NCBI GenBank assembly: GCA_026983935.1
Contig: JALSTC010000605.1
Coordinates: forward strand, 1-9,587
Source: Ardenticatenia bacterium
GTDB lineage: Bacteria > Chloroflexota > Anaerolineae > Aggregatilineales > Ch27
Direction: 5' to 3'
Length of the DNA: 9,587 nt
The translations under genes were made by a program, and so were the position numbers. Shown here piece by piece: positions 4,762 through 9,587 of the stretch; position 1 is the first letter of the stretch; every line of letters starts with the position of its first letter. The notes under the pieces were generated by a model. That model was not told the DNA's origin, made no database searches, and worked only from the letters and a program-made list of their open reading frames with translations.

Positions 4762-6960
4762 ATGAAAATACAAGACTATTTGCAGATCGTCCGGAAAGGC
4801 TGGTGGCTGCTCATCATCGCAGCCATCATTGCCGGAACTGGCGGTTACTTCTGGGCTGATTCGCAGCCTGCACTTTATGAAGCCAGCGTACTGCTCTCAA
4901 TCGGTAGTTACATTGAATCGCCAAACCCGAATACCAGCGAAATTCAGACCGGCGAACAACTGGCCCGTACTTATCTGGTGCTGGCCCGCACACGTGATGT
5001 CCTGCAGAGCACAATTGACACCGGAGATTTCTCGCTGTCAGTCGGCCAGTTAGGCAACATGATTGACACGCAGATCATTCCGGGCACGTCGTTGATTCGA
5101 TTGACCATTGAAGCCACGGACCCCGCGCTGGCGGCGGATGTCGCCAATGAGCTGGCCCGGCAGGTCGTCTTGCACAGCCCCTCCAACCTGACACAGGAGC
5201 AGGAGCAGGAGCTTGAAACGGCCCGCACTGAGATTCTCCGGCTGCAGGGGCTGCTGTCGGATATGACGGCCCGCCTGGACGAAATCAACGCCGAAATGGA
5301 AGCGGCAGCTACCAGCGACACGCTGGACCTGGACCGCCTGGAGCAGCTCCGCGCCAGCCGCGACCTGCTGATTGATCAGATCAATGCGACCTCTGCCAAC
5401 ATCGCGGAATTCAGCACCGCCTCCGCTAATCTCCGCGCCCGCACGAATTCTGTGGACATCGTCGAAGAGGCGGTTCCGCCCACAACGGCGCAGAAGTCCG
5501 ATCCAGTGGTAACGGCGCTGATAGCCGCGCTGCTCGGCGCGGGTGCGGCGGCGGCCGTGCTCATCCTGCGTGAAGCCGTTGACGACACAATCCGGACACC
5601 GGAAGAGGCGCTGGGGACGCTGGGCCTGCCGGTGATGGGCAAGATCGCCCGTTTTGGCGGACGCCGGGATGACTATGCCGCCCGCCTGATCGCGGCCAAA
5701 GACCCTTCGTCCCGCATCGCGGAAGAATTCCGCGCAATCCGCACCCGGCTGATCTACGACATGAATCAGCGGGAAAGCATTGCCTACGTGATCACCAGCC
5801 CCGGCCCGGAAGAGGGCAAGAGCGTGGTGACCGCTAACCTGGCGGTGGCACTGGCTACGGCCAACTATCGGGTGCTGCTGGTGGACGCCGATATGCGGCG
5901 GCCTTCCCTGCATGAATTCTTCGGCCTGAGCAATGACCACGGTCTCAGCAACATGCTGTCCGTGGAACCGGCGGATGTGCTTACTGACCAGTACACACTG
6001 ACTCTGAACGAGGACTATGTGGACTGCATCAAGCAGACCGATATCCCCAACCTGCGGGTCGTTACTTCCGGCCCGGCGCTGGACAATCCGGCGGAGCAGG
6101 TCGGCTCCGCCATGATGCATCACTGGTACAAGGCTTTTGAGTATGCCGACAACGTGGATGTGATCCTGTTTGATACGCCGCCCGCCCTCTCCGCCGTGGA
6201 CACAGCCGTACTGGCGGCCACGACAGACGCGACAGTGCTGCTCGTCCTGCGCTCCCGCCGGACACGGCGCGGCGCGGCCCTGGAAACAATGGAGATGTTC
6301 CGTCAGTTAGGCCGGGAAGTCTGCGGCGTTGTCCTCAATAATGTGAAGGCAGCCGACCTGGCCACAACGGCGGCCTACTACTACAAATACAAAGGAAGCT
6401 ACAGTGCGAGCGACGGCGACCATGCGATGCTCCATGAGCCGGTGACCCTGCTGCGGGCCGATCGCTCCGCACTGGTGCTGGCTGCCAGCAACGGCAACGG
6501 CGCGGGCCACTCGACCAGGAAGAAAACGGCCAGGCTGCCCCGGCCAGCCCAGAGTGCCATCCGGACGAAAGATATCACTCGCGATTCGCTTGTGCTCTTC
6601 ACCAGTGACGAAGAACCGCTCTCCATCCGCGTTGAGGAGAAAGTGACGCTGGGTCGGCGCACCTCCTCCACTACGGATGCACCACACATTGACCTGGATG
6701 ACTATGGGGCCTTCGGCGCGGGTGTTTCTCGTGTGCATGCCGCCGTGTACCGCAAGAAAGGTAAGTTCTATATCGAAGACATGAACAGCAGCAACGGCAC
6801 CTGGCTGAACAATCAGCGGTTGGAGCCGGGCAGGGTGTATCACCTGCCAAGTGACAGCGAGATTCTTCTGGGAGAGTTCCCGCTGCGGGTGTTTTATCTG
6901 ACAGATGAAGCTGCGACTGAGGATGTACCATCGGCATCGGAAGAAGAAGATTCTGAGTAG
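4762..6960 (+). CDS. Wzc-like polysaccharide co-polymerase and BY-kinase (tyrosine autokinase) with C-terminal FHA domain
   Basis: This 732-residue membrane protein is predicted to set polysaccharide chain length and couple polymerisation to export through tyrosine autophosphorylation. An N-terminal Wzz domain has a first membrane helix (~14-32), an extracytoplasmic region with a coiled coil (~145-225) and a Pro-containing second helix region (P239/P240, ~249-269). The cytoplasmic BY-kinase has Walker A at ~346-354 (G352-K353-S354), Walker A' with D375 and D377 in L-V-D-A-D-M-R-R-P, and Walker B ending at D471. A tyrosine cluster follows (Y539, Y540, Y541, Y543, Y547). A flexible basic linker (~575-605) then leads to an intact FHA domain (~608-712) with G631/R632, S656-R657-x-H659 and N678-G679-T680. 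The tail is very acidic. Classical Wzc ends at the tyrosine cluster, so the FHA addition is unusual. It heads the plus-strand operon, 62 nt before the dehydratase, with no terminator between. Confidence 0.94.
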   Translation: MKIQDYLQIVRKGWWLLIIAAIIAGTGGYFWADSQPALYEASVLLSIGSYIESPNPNTSEIQTGEQLARTYLVLARTRDVLQSTIDTGDFSLSVGQLGNMIDTQIIPGTSLIRLTIEATDPALAADVANELARQVVLHSPSNLTQEQEQELETARTEILRLQGLLSDMTARLDEINAEMEAAATSDTLDLDRLEQLRASRDLLIDQINATSANIAEFSTASANLRARTNSVDIVEEAVPPTTAQKSDPVVTALIAALLGAGAAAAVLILREAVDDTIRTPEEALGTLGLPVMGKIARFGGRRDDYAARLIAAKDPSSRIAEEFRAIRTRLIYDMNQRESIAYVITSPGPEEGKSVVTANLAVALATANYRVLLVDADMRRPSLHEFFGLSNDHGLSNMLSVEPADVLTDQYTLTLNEDYVDCIKQTDIPNLRVVTSGPALDNPAEQVGSAMMHHWYKAFEYADNVDVILFDTPPALSAVDTAVLAATTDATVLLVLRSRRTRRGAALETMEMFRQLGREVCGVVLNNVKAADLATTAAYYYKYKGSYSASDGDHAMLHEPVTLLRADRSALVLAASNGNGAGHSTRKKTARLPRPAQSAIRTKDITRDSLVLFTSDEEPLSIRVEEKVTLGRRTSSTTDAPHIDLDDYGAFGAGVSRVHAAVYRKKGKFYIEDMNSSNGTWLNNQRLEPGRVYHLPSDSEILLGEFPLRVFYLTDEAATEDVPSASEEEDSE

Positions 6961-7022
6961 ATCGTTGTTTTTGGGTAGCGCAATCCTGCCATCATCACAG
7001 CCACAAGGAGGGTGAAGAGATT

Positions 7023-9089
7023 ATGGGGAAATTCTTCTCGACGTATCATGTAAGGCGCATTCTGGCCTGGATGCTTGTGGACAGCTTTATTGTGCTGGGC
7101 GGGTATACAGCGGCTTTCTTTGCACGGGCCATCACCACCACGCTTGACTACATGAACAGTCTTGGCTTCCTGTTTTTCGTTATCATCGTCACGCTGATCG
7201 TTAATTACTACTTCGGGATTTATCACCGCATCTGGTCGCGCTCCAGCGGGCACGAAGTATCCCGACTGGTGTATGCCGTCTTCGTGTCCGGTGCGTTCGT
7301 GGGAATGGTGGACCTCCTGCTGGCGCTGGACGAAACCATCGCCCGTCCGCTGCCGCTGAGCGTTGTGCTGCTGGGCAGCGTACTGTCGATAACCGGTCTG
7401 GTTGCCATACGCTATCGCTCACGCCTGGTCAGCGGGCTTAACTGGCGCTGGGATGCGGTCTGGCACGGGAAACTGCCGGAGAACGCCAAAAAGACAGAAA
7501 AACTGACCTCTGTGCTGATCATTGGCGCCGGGGAAACAGGCCAGAACTTCGTGTGGCGGCTCAAGCGCCGCTGGGGCAAAGATCGCAAATATCGCGTTGT
7601 CGGCTTCGTGGACGATGATCCGCTGAAGCGCGGCCTGTATATCGAAGGCACCCGCGTGATCGGTGCTCGCGCCGACATCCCCCACCTGGTGAGGAAGCAC
7701 AAAATCGAACTGATTGTGCTGGCTATCCACAACATCAGCGGGCCGGACTTCCGCGAAATTCTGGCTTACTGCGAGAGCACGCCGGCGCGCATCAAGATCG
7801 TGCCGGATACACAGGCGCTGATGGACGAACGCCGCGGTGTGCCCCTGCTGCGTGATATACAGCCGGAGGATATTCTGGGGCGCAAGCCGCTGGGCCGCCA
7901 TGCGGATGTCGATCTTTCCCCGATCACAAGGAAAGTAGTCATGGTAACCGGCGCTGCCGGTTCCATCGGCTCCGAGCTGAGCCGCCAGCTTCTCTCCTAT
8001 GAACCGGAAATGGTGCTGATGCTGGACATCAACGAAAGCGGCCTGCACGACCTGCGGGTCGAAATGGAAGGCATGGCACCGGGGGCCGTGATTGTGCCGC
8101 TGCTGGTGGACGTGCGCAATTACCGACGACTGCGGACTGTCTTTGAACGCTACCGCCCGCAGGTGATCTTCCATGCTGCCGCCTACAAGCATGTCCCCAT
8201 GCTGCAGCTCTTCCCCGCGGAAGCTGTCGAGGTCAATGTGGGGGGAACGCGCAATGTAGCCCGGCTGGCCCGTGAGTACGGAACAGAGCGCTTTGTGCTG
8301 ATCTCAACCGACAAAGCCGTAGATCCCTCCAATGTCATGGGCGCGACCAAGCGCATCGCAGAACTGCTGATGCACGCCTTTGCCCAGGATGGCAGCCACA
8401 ACACACTGTTCACATCCGTACGCTTTGGCAATGTATTCGGCAGCCGCGGCAGCGTCGTCCCGACGTTTGAGCGCCAGATTAACCAGGGCGGCCCGGTGAC
8501 CGTGACCCACAAAGACATGCGGCGCTACTTCATGACAATCGCAGAGGCGGTGAACCTCGTGCTTCATGCAGCCTGCCTGACACGCGGCGATGACCTGTTC
8601 ATGCTGCAGATGGGTGAGGAAGTGCGCATTGTCGATCTGGCAGAGCGCATGATCCGGCTGCGCGGACTGCGCCCATATGAAGACATCCCGATCAAGTTCA
8701 CAGGCATCCGCCCCGGCGAAAAACTGAATGAAGTGCTCCAGCTTGAATCTGAGGTCGCAATCAAGACGGCCCACTCACATATCGTTCAGTTGAGGAATCG
8801 GCAGGATAACAGCTTCCGTCCAGCCCGCCTTCTCCAGCAGGTTGACGAACTGCTGGATGCCGTGACGGCTTCAAATGGGGAAGAAATCGGCCTCTTTGAT
8901 GACCCACAGACCAGCGGGCAGGCCCTGATGATGCTGCGTCAGTGCATCGAACAGGCCTACGACTCCGATGCAGAAGCGGCATTCCGCCCGGCGGAGTCAG
9001 TGGTAGAAGACGAAAGCTTCGCGCTGCCGACAGATCTGCCGCCCTACGGCTGGCTGCCACCGGCGGCGCATGTCAGCGGCCCAAACTGA
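7023..9089 (+). CDS. Membrane-anchored nucleotide-sugar 4,6-dehydratase (FlaA1/WbpM/PglF family)
   Basis: The 688-residue enzyme probably converts UDP-GlcNAc or a related UDP-sugar to the 4-keto-6-deoxy form, supplying the next gene's aminotransferase. Four N-terminal membrane helices (~11-35, 47-68, 82-100, 110-129) precede a first Rossmann domain (G-A-G-E-T-G at 168-173). A second, catalytic SDR domain follows with T-G-A-A-G-S-I-G-S at 309-317, the H-A-A-A-Y-K-H-V-P motif at 384-392 and T429-D430-K431. Position 439 is Met instead of the usual SDR Tyr, followed by K443. That Met substitution is characteristic of the long WbpM/PglF dehydratases and supports the call. R-P-G-E-K-L lies at 563-568. 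A ~120-residue tail with an acidic, Pro-rich end follows. AAGGAGG lies 11 nt upstream of the ATG. It is probably co-transcribed with the upstream wzc-like gene. Confidence 0.94.
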   Translation: MGKFFSTYHVRRILAWMLVDSFIVLGGYTAAFFARAITTTLDYMNSLGFLFFVIIVTLIVNYYFGIYHRIWSRSSGHEVSRLVYAVFVSGAFVGMVDLLLALDETIARPLPLSVVLLGSVLSITGLVAIRYRSRLVSGLNWRWDAVWHGKLPENAKKTEKLTSVLIIGAGETGQNFVWRLKRRWGKDRKYRVVGFVDDDPLKRGLYIEGTRVIGARADIPHLVRKHKIELIVLAIHNISGPDFREILAYCESTPARIKIVPDTQALMDERRGVPLLRDIQPEDILGRKPLGRHADVDLSPITRKVVMVTGAAGSIGSELSRQLLSYEPEMVLMLDINESGLHDLRVEMEGMAPGAVIVPLLVDVRNYRRLRTVFERYRPQVIFHAAAYKHVPMLQLFPAEAVEVNVGGTRNVARLAREYGTERFVLISTDKAVDPSNVMGATKRIAELLMHAFAQDGSHNTLFTSVRFGNVFGSRGSVVPTFERQINQGGPVTVTHKDMRRYFMTIAEAVNLVLHAACLTRGDDLFMLQMGEEVRIVDLAERMIRLRGLRPYEDIPIKFTGIRPGEKLNEVLQLESEVAIKTAHSHIVQLRNRQDNSFRPARLLQQVDELLDAVTASNGEEIGLFDDPQTSGQALMMLRQCIEQAYDSDAEAAFRPAESVVEDESFALPTDLPPYGWLPPAAHVSGPN

Positions 9090-9213
9090 TCGGCGGCTTC
9101 TTCCTTCATGCATGCGCTGCCCTGGAAATCCGACTGGTGTACAGAGCTTGTGAGATGTAGCTGGTTTACTGGTTGCAAGATGACAAAGGCTCTTGGTTTT
9201 CCTGCTAGATTAT

Positions 9214-9217
9214 GGAG
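9214..9217 (+). promoter_or_regulatory. Shine-Dalgarno deciding the aminotransferase start
   Basis: GGAG lies 9 nt before the ATG at 9227. An in-frame ATG at 9212 overlaps this site and has no Shine-Dalgarno of its own, so 9227 is preferred. The rest of the 137-bp gap after the dehydratase (9090-9226) shows neither a clear terminator nor a convincing promoter. Confidence 0.6.
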
Positions 9218-9226
9218 ATAACAAAC

Positions 9227-9587
9227 ATGGGAAACGGACGAACTTTGCTGAAGACAACACACACGCCTGCTGTCCGTGAAACTTTCCTGCCCTTTTCCCC
9301 GCCGGATATCACCGACGCTGAGATCGAAGAGGTGGTGGATTCCCTGCGGTCGGGCTGGATCACGACCGGCCCCAAAACCCGGCTCTTTGAGCAAGAATTT
9401 GCGGCTTACATCGGCGCACCAAGCGCACTGGCACTCAGCTCCTGCACTGACGCGCTGCATCTTGCCCTGGCAGCGCTGGGTATTGGCCCGGGCGATGAAG
9501 TGATCACAACAACCCTTACCTTCTGCTCCACGGTACACGTCATCGAGCACGTGGGGGCAACGCCGGTGCTGGTAGATGTGGAGCGGG
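9227..9587 (+). CDS. DegT/DnrJ/EryC1/StrS family PLP-dependent sugar aminotransferase (N-terminal part, 3' end outside window)
   Basis: An open frame of 120 codons starts at 9227 and runs off the right edge. The translated part matches the N-terminus of the sugar aminotransferase family. F-L-P-F-S-P-P (~20-26) is followed by a helix with E-I-E-E-V. The substrate-loop hallmark S-G-W-I-T-T-G-P is at ~42-49. F-E-Q-E-F-A-A-Y-I-G-A comes next, then the PLP-phosphate stretch S-S-C-T-D-A-L-H (~71-78). G-P-G-D-E-V-I-T-T-T-L-T-F near 87-99 precedes the V-x-V-D-V motif at the edge. These enzymes transfer an amino group, usually from glutamate, onto a keto sugar through an internal PLP-lysine, which here lies beyond the window. 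Placement after a FlaA1/PglF-type 4,6-dehydratase suggests formation of a UDP-4-amino-4,6-dideoxy sugar, as with PglE. Confidence 0.9.
   Translation, partial: MGNGRTLLKTTHTPAVRETFLPFSPPDITDAEIEEVVDSLRSGWITTGPKTRLFEQEFAAYIGAPSALALSSCTDALHLALAALGIGPGDEVITTTLTFCSTVHVIEHVGATPVLVDVER

Noticed and set aside
5050..6123. 357-codon open frame on the minus strand opposite the wzc-like gene
   Set aside because: It lies entirely antisense to a gene with intact motifs. Its translation is His/Gln/Arg/Gly-rich with no domain signature.
7419..8192. 257-codon minus-strand frame opposite the dehydratase
   Set aside because: It is an antisense shadow with low-complexity, His/Gln-rich composition and no family match.
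9090..9226. Promoter with an extended -10 (TGCTAGATT near 9203-9211) before the aminotransferase
   Set aside because: No acceptable -35 box lies at 16-18 nt, and initiation there would start inside or after the Shine-Dalgarno.
1..9587. CRISPR arrays, insertion sequences, transposases or defence genes
   Set aside because: No regularly spaced repeats, transposase motifs or terminal inverted repeats were found. The content is housekeeping and polysaccharide genes.

Overview
The window is a high-GC bacterial chromosome segment from the edge of a cell-surface polysaccharide cluster. The likely source is a Chloroflexota (Anaerolineae-like) bacterium. This rests on inference from a tRNA without encoded CCA, a septum-initiator protein with a Pro/Thr-rich tail, an FHA domain fused to a polysaccharide kinase and the overall codon character. 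No marker gene settles the taxonomy.

Left end (1-991). The 3' end of a plus-strand gene encoding a C-terminal membrane anchor runs stop-to-stop, 5 nt apart, into a minus-strand FtsB/DivIC-like septum formation initiator. Upstream of the latter on the minus strand lie a rho-independent terminator, a complete tRNA-Leu(CAG) and a textbook promoter (TTGACA, 17 nt, TACAAT).

Minus-strand sugar operon (4141 to 992). Three tightly packed genes encode glucose-1-phosphate cytidylyltransferase (RfbF), an NAD-dependent extended SDR and a zinc-binding sugar C-methyltransferase. Together they suggest a CDP-linked, C-methylated (branched) sugar. No classical CDP-glucose 4,6-dehydratase is present in the window.

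Divergent intergenic region (4142-4761, 620 bp). No convincing protein gene lies here, but it is rich in inverted and direct repeats. It also holds a 9-codon micro-ORF (stop included) with a near-ideal Shine-Dalgarno and an 11-bp repeat, one copy of which ends 16 nt before the next start codon. It probably carries the promoters and leaders of both divergent operons.

Plus-strand operon (4762 to beyond 9587). A Wzc-type chain-length/tyrosine autokinase carries an unusual C-terminal FHA domain after its tyrosine cluster. It is followed by a membrane-anchored FlaA1/PglF-type nucleotide-sugar 4,6-dehydratase and the N-terminal part of a DegT/DnrJ/EryC1 PLP aminotransferase. Dehydratase plus aminotransferase would make a UDP-4-amino-4,6-dideoxy sugar, often the first sugar of a glycan, while the Wzc-like protein would control polymerisation and export.

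The most distinctive feature is the single-chain Wzz/BY-kinase/FHA protein, which places a phosphopeptide-binding module on the polymer-length-control kinase.
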